Assembly (NCBI GenBank): GCA_016702545.1
Contig: JADJDT010000048.1
Span: 43,501 to 107,500 of the forward strand
Reading direction: 5' to 3'
Source of the DNA: Pseudomonadota bacterium
Lineage (GTDB): Bacteria > Myxococcota_A > Polyangia > GCA-2747355
Length of the DNA: 64,000 nt
Of this stretch, positions 51,718 through 59,727 are shown one piece after another. The notes beneath the pieces were generated by a model, which was not told the DNA's origin, ran no database searches, and saw nothing but the letters and a program-made list of their open reading frames with translations. The translations under genes and the position numbers were made by a program. Within the stretch, counting starts at the first letter, position 1, and the number at the start of each line of letters is the position of its first letter.

Positions 51718-52377
51718 CTACGGCACGTAGAGCGTATCGCCGGGCAGGATCACCAGGTCTTGCAGCGGCGCCCGACCCGCCGCGACGGCCTGGTAGTCGA
51801 TCGGCACGCGTCGGACGTGGCCATGGTCGTCGCGGCGCAGAATCAGCGTCTGCTCCGCCGCCGCGAAGCGCGTCGGTCCACCGGCCATCGCGATCGCCTC
51901 CGACGCCGTCACGTAATGACGCGCCGCGTACATCCCCACGCGGTTGACCTTGCCCGCCACCGTGAAGCGGTAGCTGTTGACGCGCATCAGCGCGACGGAC
52001 ACCACCGCGCCTTCCTTGACGTAGGCCCGCAGGCGCTGAGCGATCTCCTGACGCAGCGCGCGCGCCGTCAGTCCCGCCGCCGGCAGATCGCCGATCAGCG
52101 GCATCGTCACCGTGCCGTCGGGCCGCACCGTGGCGTCGCTCGAGAGCTCCGGATTACGCCAGACCGTGATGCGCAGCTCATCCGCGGGCCCCAGCACGAA
52201 CTCGCCTCGCCGCGGATCGGGCTCACGGTTGTAGTTGTAGCGGCGCTGCGGCGTCGAGCAGCCCAGGCCGAAGCAGACGAGACCCAGCGCGGCGGCCCAG
52301 CTCGACCATGGCCGGATCGACCCCCGGTTGGGCCGCGCACCGCGCGGCGCCGCTGTCACGATCGCATGCTCGCTCAC
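51718..52377 (-). CDS. Polysaccharide export protein, Wza-like lipoprotein
   Basis: 219 aa from GTG 52377, preceded by GGGAG; this start gives a proper signal peptide with lipobox GLGCSTP. The polysaccharide export domain has LGPADELRITVWRNPELSSD, VRPDGTVTMPLIGDLPAAG, LTARALRQEIAQRLRAY and a SLBB-like VAGKVNRVGMYAARHYVTASEAI. It ends LVILPGDTLYVP. Shorter than Wza (about 380 aa), with one SLBB domain. Forms the outer-membrane exit for a capsule- or EPS-type glycan. It is divergent from the Wzz-like gene. Confidence 0.9.
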   Translation of the reverse strand: MSEHAIVTAAPRGARPNRGSIRPWSSWAAALGLVCFGLGCSTPQRRYNYNREPDPRRGEFVLGPADELRITVWRNPELSSDATVRPDGTVTMPLIGDLPAAGLTARALRQEIAQRLRAYVKEGAVVSVALMRVNSYRFTVAGKVNRVGMYAARHYVTASEAIAMAGGPTRFAAAEQTLILRRDDHGHVRRVPIDYQAVAAGRAPLQDLVILPGDTLYVP

Positions 52378-52683
52378 GTGCTCTCCCGTCCTCGCCAGAC
52401 ACTCGCGTAGGGCCTGCCCCTGCAGGGCGGTGCCTGCGGAAAACACCTGGGTGCATCCGGTCCCAAGTCACGCCCTCGTAGTATCAACCGTTTACGTGGC
52501 CGTCTTGGCGCGGCGATGCGGTGCAGGCCCTTGAAGTCACAGCAGCGTGACTGGGGCCGATCTGCACCCGAAACACCTTGCCTTACTCGATGATAGGACC
52601 GCAGACTGGCCCGCAGACGATGCCGGCGCCGGCGGGCTTTGTCAAGCGGACCCCCGTGGGCCGCGCCTCGGAGACTAGGCCCC
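52378..52683. other. Divergent intergenic region of the export genes
   Basis: 306 bp with no gene. It must hold promoters for both the Wza-like and Wzz-like genes. The part near 52480-52500 (GTAGTATCAACCGTTTACG) is the least GC-rich. One strong structure is listed separately at 52520-52568. No sigma-54 consensus with correct spacing was found. Confidence 0.5.
52520..52568. promoter_or_regulatory. Long interrupted hairpin upstream of the Wzz-like gene
   Basis: Nested pairings GGTGCAG/CTGCACC (52520-52526 and 52562-52568), GGCCC/GGGCC inside, and AGTCAC/GTGACT at the tip form a 49-nt stem with small bulges. It would work on either strand. Could be an attenuator or protein-binding site; I compared it with the GEMM (cyclic-di-GMP) riboswitch pattern and it does not fit. 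Confidence 0.35.
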
Positions 52684-53739
52684 ATGCCCGCAGTCAGCTG
52701 GCTCGACCAGGAACGCGGTTTCCGCGCGGCGTGGTTCGAGCTCCGGCGCCTGCGCCGACGGGCGGCCTTGCGCCCCTGGACGATCCTCCTGCTTTCGCTC
52801 GTCGCGGCCGGCGGCGCCGTGGTCCGCCAGGCGATGGAGCGTGGGCGCTACCAGGCGAGCCTCACCTTTCGAGTGCTCGAGCACACCCAGGGAGCTCATG
52901 GCGAAGAGCGCCCCGTGACCAAGAGGCGCCTGCGCGACTACGTGCGCGACGGCATCTTCACCCGCAGCCGCTGTCGCCAGCTCGTGCAGCGCCTCGGGCT
53001 CTTTCCCGAGCTGCAGCAACTGAGCGTGCACCGCGCCGTCGAGGCCCTACGCAACGACCTCGAGATCGAGGTCTTTCAGAACTACTTCCTCAAGGAAGAT
53101 CTCGACACCAGCTCGCCCCGTTCGGCGCGCCTCCGCATTACCTTCAGCTACTACGACGTCGGCCAGGCCGAGCGGACCGTGCGGGCACTCGGCCACATCA
53201 TCGTCGCCCACGAAGCCGAGGCCCGCGCGGAGGTCGCCGACCAGCTGGCTCGCACCACGTCGGCCGCCGAGCGGCGCGCCGCCGAGAAGGTCGATGCCCT
53301 ACGCCACCAGCGCGCCGCCGCGCAATACGAGCTGTCGCAGGCTAGTGCTGCGCAGAGCCCGGGCCGGCTGGTCGAGCTGGCGCAGCTCGAGCGGACGATC
53401 GCCGCCAGCGAGGCCCGATTGGAGCGATTGGGTGACGACCGCAGCGTCGGCGACCTGCGCGCGCGCCTCGAGCGGCGCGGATTGCTGCTGCACTTCGACC
53501 TGGTCGACTGGAGTCGGAGCCCGGCGCAGGCGCTGTCGCGAAACCTCCGCCTGACGCTGGTGGGGGTGTTCTGCTTGCTGTTCTTGCTACCGATCGTCGG
53601 CCTGGCGGTAGCCGCCTTCGACACCCGCGTCCACGGCGAAGAGGACCTCCGCCGGCTGGGGCTCGAGCCGCTCGGCCATGTGCCCCCCTTCGCCGCCGAT
53701 GCGCTCGGCACGCTGAGCGAGCGCCTGCCCGGCGGTTAA
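52684..53739 (+). CDS. Chain-length determinant / Wzz-type protein
   Basis: 351 aa from ATG 52684. Two membrane helices frame a periplasmic coiled-coil region: about residues 34-52 (PWTILLLSLVAAGGAVV) and about 285-310 (LTLVGVFCLLFLLPIVGLAV). The middle has helical stretches (LRDYVRDGIFTRSRCRQLV, EAEARAEVADQLARTTSAAE, QYELSQASAAQSPGRL). Controls polymer length or couples synthesis with export. No tyrosine-kinase domain follows, unlike many Wzc proteins. The gene ends against an inverted-repeat element. Confidence 0.8.
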   Translation: MPAVSWLDQERGFRAAWFELRRLRRRAALRPWTILLLSLVAAGGAVVRQAMERGRYQASLTFRVLEHTQGAHGEERPVTKRRLRDYVRDGIFTRSRCRQLVQRLGLFPELQQLSVHRAVEALRNDLEIEVFQNYFLKEDLDTSSPRSARLRITFSYYDVGQAERTVRALGHIIVAHEAEARAEVADQLARTTSAAERRAAEKVDALRHQRAAAQYELSQASAAQSPGRLVELAQLERTIAASEARLERLGDDRSVGDLRARLERRGLLLHFDLVDWSRSPAQALSRNLRLTLVGVFCLLFLLPIVGLAVAAFDTRVHGEEDLRRLGLEPLGHVPPFAADALGTLSERLPGG

Positions 53740-53901
53740 GGGCTCGTGACAAAACAAATCGGTCGACTGTGGCTGCCGAGGCGCGCGGCCGGCAAGGCGC
53801 GGCGGAGGAGGCCTGCGGGGGGGGGGACGGGGGGGAGGAGCGACGCTGGCGGACGCGATGGATCGGCGGCCACAACGATCGAGTTGTTTTGTCACAAGCC
53901 C
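53740..53901. mobile_element. MITE-like element with 40-bp terminal inverted repeats
   Basis: The arms 53740-53779 (starting GGGCTCGTGACAAAACAA) and 53863-53901 (ending TTGTTTTGTCACAAGCCC) are complementary with about five mismatches in 39-40. The loop of about 83 bp contains two G runs (10 and 7). It starts one base after the TAA of the Wzz-like gene and ends 9 bp before the stop of a convergent glycosyltransferase gene. No transposase gene is inside. It could also act as a bidirectional terminator. Confidence 0.65.
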
Positions 53902-53909
53902 TAAGGCGA

Positions 53910-55052
53910 TTACCCGCGGTAGATCGCCGCGTAGGCCTCGGCCATCGCCGCTAGCGAGTAGCGCGCCACGACGGTCGCGCGTGCGGCCGCGCCCATGCGC
54001 CGCGCGGCCACCGGATCGTCGACCAACTGCGCCAACGCTCGCCGCAGCTCCGCTTCATCGCCGGGCGTGACGAGCAGGCCCGTCCCTTCCGAGTCGAGCG
54101 CCAGCGGCACGCCGCCCACGCGGGTCGCCACGACCGGCAAACCGGCCGCCATCGCCTCGAGCAGCGCCAGCGGCAGTCCCTCGGTCCGCGACGAGAGCGC
54201 GAAGACGTCACCCGCCGCCAACCAGCGCGACACGTCGCGTCGCAATCCCACCAACTGCAACCAACCCTCGGGCGACAGCGCGACCGCCAGCGCGCGCAAG
54301 CGATCGGCCAGCGAGCCCTCGCCGATCCACACCAGCCGCACGCCGGCGCTGACCAGCGGCGCCGCGGCGCGCAGCAACAGCTCCGGATCCTTCTCCGGCT
54401 CGAGCCGCCCGACGGCCACGATCAGGCGCGCCCCCGGTGGCAGCCCAAGCTCACGCCGCAGACCGGCGCGGTCCTCGGCGCTCGGGCGAAAACGTGCGGT
54501 GTCGATCCCATTGAGCACGACCTGCAGCTTGGCGGGCGCGACCTCGTGGCGCCGGCGAGCGGTCGCCGCGACGCTCGGTGAGACCGCGACGAACCGGTGC
54601 ACGGTGCTGGCGGCGAGGCGCTGCAACACGAGCTGCCGCAGGCTGTCCACGGTGTCGCCGTGCTTGGTGTGGATCACCCGCGCCCCGCAACAGCGCGCGG
54701 CCGGCGCCGCGTAGATCAACGACTGAGGGTCGTGCGTGTGGACGATCTCCGGCCGCGTACGCGCGAAGAGCGCCGCCAACCGCAGCATCAGGCGCGGATC
54801 GAAACCCGCGCGTTTGCCCAGCAGCTGGACCGCGATCGTGCTGCGCTCGAACTCGCTCGCCAGCGGCCCCGCGGCGAACGCCACCACCCCCACGCGCTGC
54901 CCCTGCGCCTGCTGCCAACGCCCAAGGTTGAGCGCCACCGACTCGCCGCCACCGACCTCGAGCCACTGCAGCACATGCACGACGTGCTGCGGGCCGTCCG
55001 CTTGCGACCCCCGGCACGACGCCCCCCCCTGCACTCGGCCGCGCTCAGCCAT
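53910..55052 (-). CDS. Glycosyltransferase family 4
   Basis: 380 aa. The N-terminal GT-B half begins VVHVLQWLEVGGGESVALNL, then RPEIVHTHDPQSLIYAAPAA and RVIHTKHGDT. The C-terminal nucleotide-sugar half has VAVGRLEPEKDPELLLRAA, VRLVWIGEGSLADRLR, LVGLRRDVSRWLAAGDVFAL and SSRTEGLPLALLEAMAAGLP (the EGLPLALLEAMA motif). Transfers a sugar onto the growing lipid-linked glycan in the cytoplasm. ATG 55052 overlaps the preceding gene's stop by 8 bp. Confidence 0.92.
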   Translation of the reverse strand: MAERGRVQGGASCRGSQADGPQHVVHVLQWLEVGGGESVALNLGRWQQAQGQRVGVVAFAAGPLASEFERSTIAVQLLGKRAGFDPRLMLRLAALFARTRPEIVHTHDPQSLIYAAPAARCCGARVIHTKHGDTVDSLRQLVLQRLAASTVHRFVAVSPSVAATARRRHEVAPAKLQVVLNGIDTARFRPSAEDRAGLRRELGLPPGARLIVAVGRLEPEKDPELLLRAAAPLVSAGVRLVWIGEGSLADRLRALAVALSPEGWLQLVGLRRDVSRWLAAGDVFALSSRTEGLPLALLEAMAAGLPVVATRVGGVPLALDSEGTGLLVTPGDEAELRRALAQLVDDPVAARRMGAAARATVVARYSLAAMAEAYAAIYRG

Positions 55053-56238
55053 CGGCGCGCCCCAGCACCGAGCGGTAGATCTCCAGATGCCGTTCCGCCC
55101 ACGACGCCGCAGAGAAACACTCCACGGCCCGCCGCCAGCCGGCCTGCCCCAGCCGCAGGCGCAACGCCTGATCGGTGACCAGGCGTTCGAGCTGCGCCGC
55201 CAACCCGGCCTCATCACCGGCCTCGACCAGCAGCGCCGTCTCGCCCTCGACCACCTGGTCGACGATGCCACCCACCCGCGTCGCCACCACCGGCCGCGCG
55301 AAGGCCATCCCCTCGGCGATCGCCATCGGCGTGCCCTCGTGGTGCGAAACCAACGCCAGCACGTCGATGCTGCCGTAGATCGCCTCCAGGTCGTTGACCT
55401 GTCCGCTCCAGGCGACCCGTCGTTCGATCCCGAGTCGACGCGCCTCGGCGACCAACGCCTCGCGCAGCGGCCCACCGCCCACGACCAGCAGCGCCAAGGA
55501 CGGCGCCCCGCTCCGTCGCCCTTCGAGCTCGGCCACGGCCCGCAGCAGCATGCCGTGGTTCTTCACCGCCACCAGCCGACCCACGATACCGATCCAGCAG
55601 GCCTCTTCGTCGAGTCCGAAGCGCTCTCCCACCGCTGCGCGCCAGACCGGCCGCTGGCGGTCGAGCTCCTCGCGCGGCAGGGGCCATTCGGGGCCCAAAG
55701 CGTTGGGCACCCGCCACGTCTTGCCACGCAGCAGCGGCCAGCGCTGGTAGGCGCGTTCGAGCGGTCGGCTGCAGGCCACCACCGCATCAGCCATCAGGGC
55801 GCCACCCGCGGTCAGCGCGCCGAGCATGACCCGCCCCCAGGACGGCGGCAGATCGACGCCGTGCAGCGTGAAGACCAAGGCACGCGGCCTGTCGCGCAGC
55901 AAGGGCCGCAGCAGCGGCAGCAGCACCGCGGCCTTGTAGGAGTGGCTGTGCACCACGTCGATGCGATCCGCGCGCAGCGCCGCAGCGAGCTGCCGCAGCA
56001 AGGGCCACGACCAGCGCCGGTCGGTGGCGAAGCAACGCACCTCGAGCCCAAAGCCACGCACGCGGGCCTCGAGCTCAGCGCAGGCGACCCTGCCCGCCCG
56101 TGTCTCCAGCACCAGGTAGAGCAGCGACCGCTCGACACGCCCGCTGAGCGCCCGCGCCAGAGCGCAGGCCACCGCCTCCGCCCCGGCAAACGAGCCGGAA
56201 CAGAGCACCTGGGCCACGCTGAGGCTGCCACCCGCCAC
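55045..56238 (-). CDS. Glycosyltransferase family 4
   Basis: 397 aa, GTG start. N-terminal half: VLCSGSFAGAEAVACALARA, RIDVVHSHSYKAAVLLPLL, FTLHGVDLPPSWG. C-terminal half: GIVGRLVAVKNHGMLLRAV, LALLVVGGGPLREALVAEA, GIERRVAWSGQVNDLEAIYG, SHHEGTPMAIAEGMAFARP (donor-binding E) and VATRVGGIVDQVVEGETALL. Two consecutive GT4 genes in one unit, both acting on the same glycan probably. It is divergent from a third GT4 gene (164 bp). Confidence 0.92.
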   Translation of the reverse strand: MAGGSLSVAQVLCSGSFAGAEAVACALARALSGRVERSLLYLVLETRAGRVACAELEARVRGFGLEVRCFATDRRWSWPLLRQLAAALRADRIDVVHSHSYKAAVLLPLLRPLLRDRPRALVFTLHGVDLPPSWGRVMLGALTAGGALMADAVVACSRPLERAYQRWPLLRGKTWRVPNALGPEWPLPREELDRQRPVWRAAVGERFGLDEEACWIGIVGRLVAVKNHGMLLRAVAELEGRRSGAPSLALLVVGGGPLREALVAEARRLGIERRVAWSGQVNDLEAIYGSIDVLALVSHHEGTPMAIAEGMAFARPVVATRVGGIVDQVVEGETALLVEAGDEAGLAAQLERLVTDQALRLRLGQAGWRRAVECFSAASWAERHLEIYRSVLGRADG

Positions 56239-56402
56239 GCCGCGAGCATAGGCGCATTTCGCAGGCCCCGGTAGCCGACGAACACGCTGCTCGCCGCCGC
56301 ATCACCGCCGCGACGACACCGCAGCACCAGCCGCAGGCACCAGCTACAGCGCCTTGTCGCCACTGCGCCGCGCCGGCATACTGGTCGGCGCGGGAGAACG
56401 GC

Positions 56403-57554
56403 ATGCGCAACCCATCCAAGAGCGTCTGCGTGCTAGCTCCCGTCCACCCCTACGACGACATCCGCGTCTTTCGCAAAGAGGCCAAGTCGCTGGCGCGCGC
56501 CGGCTATCGGGTGCAGCTGATCGCCCGCGCCGAGGCGGCGCTGGACGAAGACGGCGTGGAGGTGCTGCCGCTGCGCTACGCGCGGCGCTGGCAGCGCTTC
56601 CCGCTGCAGCCCTGGCTCTTGTGGCGCGTGCTGCGCACCGGCGCCTCGATCGTTCATCTGCACAATCCCGACACGCTGCTGATCGGCTTGGCGCTCAAGC
56701 TGCTCGGCCGACGTGTCGTCTACGACACGCACGAGAACTACCGCCTGCTGTTGCTCGACAAGGAGTGGCTCCCGCGCCTGCTGCGCCACCCGCTGGCGCT
56801 CGCGGTCGACGGCCTCGAGCGCCTGGGCGCGCGCGTCTTCGACGACGTGATCGTGACCCAGGCGGCCCAGGTGGCGCATTTCGGTGCGCGCACGACGCTG
56901 ATCGAGAATCCCCCGATCACCACCGGACCGCTGGTGGCCGAGGCGCATCGCCTCGCTCAAGCCCACGCGCGGCAGGATTTCCTCCGCGTCTGCTATGTCG
57001 GGTTGATCAAGGAGGACCGCGGCCTGTTCCAGATGGTCGAGGCGCTCGAGCGGCTCAACCAGCGGCACCCCGCCCGGCTCTGGCTGATCGGCCGTACCGC
57101 CAGCGACGACCTGATCCCGCGCGCCCAGGCGCTCCCCGGCTGGCGCTACGTCGACTATCTCGGCTTTCTGCCGAGCCAGGCGGCGGCCTACGCGTACATC
57201 TGCGCCGCCGACGCCTGCCTGGCCACCTTCCTGCCGTGGGGCGACAACGAGCGCGTCAACATCAACAAGTTCTTCGAGGCCGCGCTCTTCGGCAAGCCCG
57301 TGGTCGCCAGCGACTTCCCGGTCTGGCGGTCGTATGTCAGCGGCATCGATTGCGCGCGCTTCGTCGATCCGCGCGATCCCGCAGCCATCGCCGACGCGCT
57401 GGCCTGGATCGCCGAGCATCCCGCCGAGGCCCGCGCCCTCGGCGCCAATGGGCAGCGCTTCGTCCAGGAGCGCTATAACTGGGAGACCGAGTCGCAGAAG
57501 CTGCTGGCGATCTACGAGCGGCTGTCGCGGCCCGTGGCCCACGGCGGCGCGTGA
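56403..57554 (+). CDS. Glycosyltransferase family 4
   Basis: 383 aa from ATG 56403. N-terminal half: VCVLAPVHPYDDIRVFRKE, GASIVHLHNPDTLLIGLALK, VVYDTHENYRLLLLDKEW. C-terminal half: VCYVGLIKEDRGLFQMVEA, RLWLIGRTASDDLIPRAQ, YLGFLPSQAAAYAYICAADA, NINKFFEAALFGKPVVASDF (acidic donor-site residues FEAALFG). Starts a three-gene plus-strand unit (56403, 57564, 58726) with gaps of 9 and 4 bp. Confidence 0.9.
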   Translation: MRNPSKSVCVLAPVHPYDDIRVFRKEAKSLARAGYRVQLIARAEAALDEDGVEVLPLRYARRWQRFPLQPWLLWRVLRTGASIVHLHNPDTLLIGLALKLLGRRVVYDTHENYRLLLLDKEWLPRLLRHPLALAVDGLERLGARVFDDVIVTQAAQVAHFGARTTLIENPPITTGPLVAEAHRLAQAHARQDFLRVCYVGLIKEDRGLFQMVEALERLNQRHPARLWLIGRTASDDLIPRAQALPGWRYVDYLGFLPSQAAAYAYICAADACLATFLPWGDNERVNINKFFEAALFGKPVVASDFPVWRSYVSGIDCARFVDPRDPAAIADALAWIAEHPAEARALGANGQRFVQERYNWETESQKLLAIYERLSRPVAHGGA

Positions 57555-57563
57555 TCGACTCGC

Positions 57564-58721
57564 ATGTCGCTCGGCCTCCCCTTCGTCGCCTGGCCCTTCG
57601 TCGGCTGGCTGGTCTACTGGTTGGCGTTGCTGCTGCTCGGCTACACCTACCTTGGATATCCTGCCCTCCTGCTGCTGTGGGCGCGCTGGCGTCCACAACC
57701 GGCGTTCAAGGCGAGCTACGAGCCCTTTGTCTCGGTCGTGCTCGCCGCGCACAACGAGGAGCGGCACCTCGCCGCGAAGCTCGACAATCTCCTGGCCCTC
57801 GATTACCCGACTGACCAGCGCGAGCTGATTGTCGTCAGCGACGGGTCGACCGACGCGACCAGCACCATCGCCGCGCAGTACGCGGATCGCGGCGTGCTGC
57901 TGGTGCCGCTCGCCCCGCAGGCCGGCAAGCCAACGGCGCTCAACCAAGGCGTGGCCCGCGCGCGCGGTGAGATCGTCGTCTTCTGCGACGTCCGGCAGCG
58001 TATTGCGCCGCCCGCGCTGCGCGCCCTCCTGTCCGCCTTCGCCGATCCACGCGTCGGCGCGGTCAGCGGCGAGCTGACCCTCCCGACCACCCGCGGCCCG
58101 GGACTCTACTGGCGCTACGAACGCGCGCTGCGCCACGCCGAAAGCACGATCGACTCGACGGTCGGCGCCACCGGCGCCTTCTACGGCATTCGCCGCCTGC
58201 TCTTCCAGCCGCTGCCCGCGAGCTGCCTGCTGGACGACGTCTTCACGCCGCTGCAGATTGCAATGCGCGGCTATCGCGTGCTGTTGGAACCCGCGGCGCA
58301 GGTCGAGGACGAAGAGGCGCCGCTCGCCGGCGAGTTCGCGCGCAAGGCACGTACGCTCGCTGGCAACTACCAACTGCTGCAGCAGCTCCCTGGCCTGCTC
58401 GACCCGCAGCGCAATCGCCTGCTCTTTCAGTTCGTGTCGCACAAGCTGCTGCGTCTGGCCTGCCCCTTTGCGCTGCTGCTCTTGCTCGTCACCAACGTCG
58501 CGCTGCTCGCCCACGGCGCTTGCTGTGGCGGGTGGTACGCCCTGACCCTGCTCGGCCAGCTGACGGTCTACGGCCTGGCGGCTCGGGCGGCCTGGGGGCG
58601 CTCCCCAGCGGGCGGGATCGCCCGCGCCTGCCACACCTTCGTCGTGCTCAACGCCGCCGCAGCAGCGGGTCTCTGGCGCTTCCTCACCGGCCAGCTCGGC
58701 TGGACCACCCACCGCGGTTGA
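57564..58721 (+). CDS. Membrane glycosyltransferase family 2
   Basis: 385 aa. An N-terminal membrane helix (WLVYWLALLLLGYTYLGYP) precedes the GT-A domain: VSVVLAAHNEERHLAAKLDN, ELIVVSDGSTDAT (DGSTD), GKPTALNQGVARARGEIVVF, CDVRQRI in the usual DAD position, so the DxD motif is altered to CDV, and LLDDVFTPLQIAMRG (catalytic base ED-like region DDVFTPLQI). Two or three C-terminal helices follow (LLRLACPFALLLLLVTN, ALTLLGQLTVYGLAARAAWG, FVVLNAAAAAGLWRFL). Resembles processive or polyisoprenyl-linked GT2 enzymes. Confidence 0.9.
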   Translation: MSLGLPFVAWPFVGWLVYWLALLLLGYTYLGYPALLLLWARWRPQPAFKASYEPFVSVVLAAHNEERHLAAKLDNLLALDYPTDQRELIVVSDGSTDATSTIAAQYADRGVLLVPLAPQAGKPTALNQGVARARGEIVVFCDVRQRIAPPALRALLSAFADPRVGAVSGELTLPTTRGPGLYWRYERALRHAESTIDSTVGATGAFYGIRRLLFQPLPASCLLDDVFTPLQIAMRGYRVLLEPAAQVEDEEAPLAGEFARKARTLAGNYQLLQQLPGLLDPQRNRLLFQFVSHKLLRLACPFALLLLLVTNVALLAHGACCGGWYALTLLGQLTVYGLAARAAWGRSPAGGIARACHTFVVLNAAAAAGLWRFLTGQLGWTTHRG

Positions 58722-58725
58722 TGCC

Positions 58726-59727
58726 ATGGCGCCGCTTCGCATCCTGACCAACGCCGGCTGGTTCGATGGTAGGCGCCACCAGGGACAGGCGCTGCTGACC
58801 GAAAGGCTCTCGGACGGCAGCCCCGCCGGGTTGCTCGGCGATCTCGCAGCGCTCCGACGCGCCGACCTCGCGGTTTTCAACGTGGCACCGCGCCAGCTGC
58901 TGCTCGCGGCCGCCGCGAAGCGCAGCCTGCTGGGCGCACGCCCCTACCTGGTCTCGGTTGACCTGATTCTGCGGCGCCCGACAGGCCTCAGGCAGCGAGT
59001 GCGCCTGCGCGGCATCCGCAGCCTCTTGCGGGCGGTCGACCTGTTCATCTTCTATTTCAAGGATACAGCCGAGCTGTGCCGGCTCTACGAGATCCCGGCC
59101 GAACGCGTCTGCTACGTCCCCTTCAAGGTCAACGACCTCGAGGCCGTGCGGCGTACGGCCACCGGCGACGAGGGCTATTTCCTCGCGTGCGGCCAATCGA
59201 ACCGCGACTACACCACGCTCTGTCGCGCCGTCGAAGGACTGCCCCACCGCACCGTGATCCTCGCGCCCTTCGGTCGCGCCGCGCAGCGCCACGGCACGAC
59301 CTTCGTCCCCGGCAGCGCGGGCTGTCCCGCCAACGTCGAGCCCGTCTGCGACGACGGGAGCCCGGCCTCCTGGCTGCGCTGGCTCGCCGCCGCACGCGCC
59401 GTCGTGCTGCCGATCGAGCCCGGCATGCTCTCACCTTCAGGCATTGGCACCTATCTGGTGGCGATGGCACTCGGCAAGTGCGTGGTCATCACCGAGAGCG
59501 CGGCGACCCGCGAGTTGCTCGATGCGCAGACGGCGGTGATCGTACCGCCGGCCGATCCGGAGGCCCTCCGCGGCGCACTGCTGCGAGTAGCCGAGGACGA
59601 CGCCTTCCGCCGGCAGATCGCGGCCGCCGGCCAGCGCTATGCGTTGGCGCTCGGCGACGAGCAGCGGCTCGCCGCCGACATCTATCGAGAGGTGCTTTCG
59701 CGCGCGATCGGCGCCACACGCCGCTGA
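58726..59727 (+). CDS. Glycosyltransferase (GT-B type, GT4-like)
   Basis: 333 aa from ATG 58726. Shorter than usual GT4 enzymes, with RILTNAGWFDGRRHQGQALL at the start and LFIFYFKDTAELCRLYEIPA, YVPFKVNDLEAVRR, FLACGQSNRDYTTLCRAVEG, AVVLPIEPGMLSPSGIGTYL and MALGKCVVITESAATRELL. The second half carries the nucleotide-sugar domain with EPGMLSPSGIGTYLVAMALG in place of the classical EX7E. Donor and acceptor are unknown. Its 3' end overlaps the convergent beta-helix gene by 46 bp. Confidence 0.75.
   Translation: MAPLRILTNAGWFDGRRHQGQALLTERLSDGSPAGLLGDLAALRRADLAVFNVAPRQLLLAAAAKRSLLGARPYLVSVDLILRRPTGLRQRVRLRGIRSLLRAVDLFIFYFKDTAELCRLYEIPAERVCYVPFKVNDLEAVRRTATGDEGYFLACGQSNRDYTTLCRAVEGLPHRTVILAPFGRAAQRHGTTFVPGSAGCPANVEPVCDDGSPASWLRWLAAARAVVLPIEPGMLSPSGIGTYLVAMALGKCVVITESAATRELLDAQTAVIVPPADPEALRGALLRVAEDDAFRRQIAAAGQRYALALGDEQRLAADIYREVLSRAIGATRR

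Noticed and set aside
52520..52568. Cyclic-di-GMP (GEMM) or cobalamin riboswitch
   Set aside because: The conserved loop sequences of either class are not present; only generic stems are.
56433..58880. 815-aa minus-strand ORF across two glycosyltransferase genes
   Set aside because: Spans two real genes with full GT motifs on the other strand; composition typical of an antisense frame.
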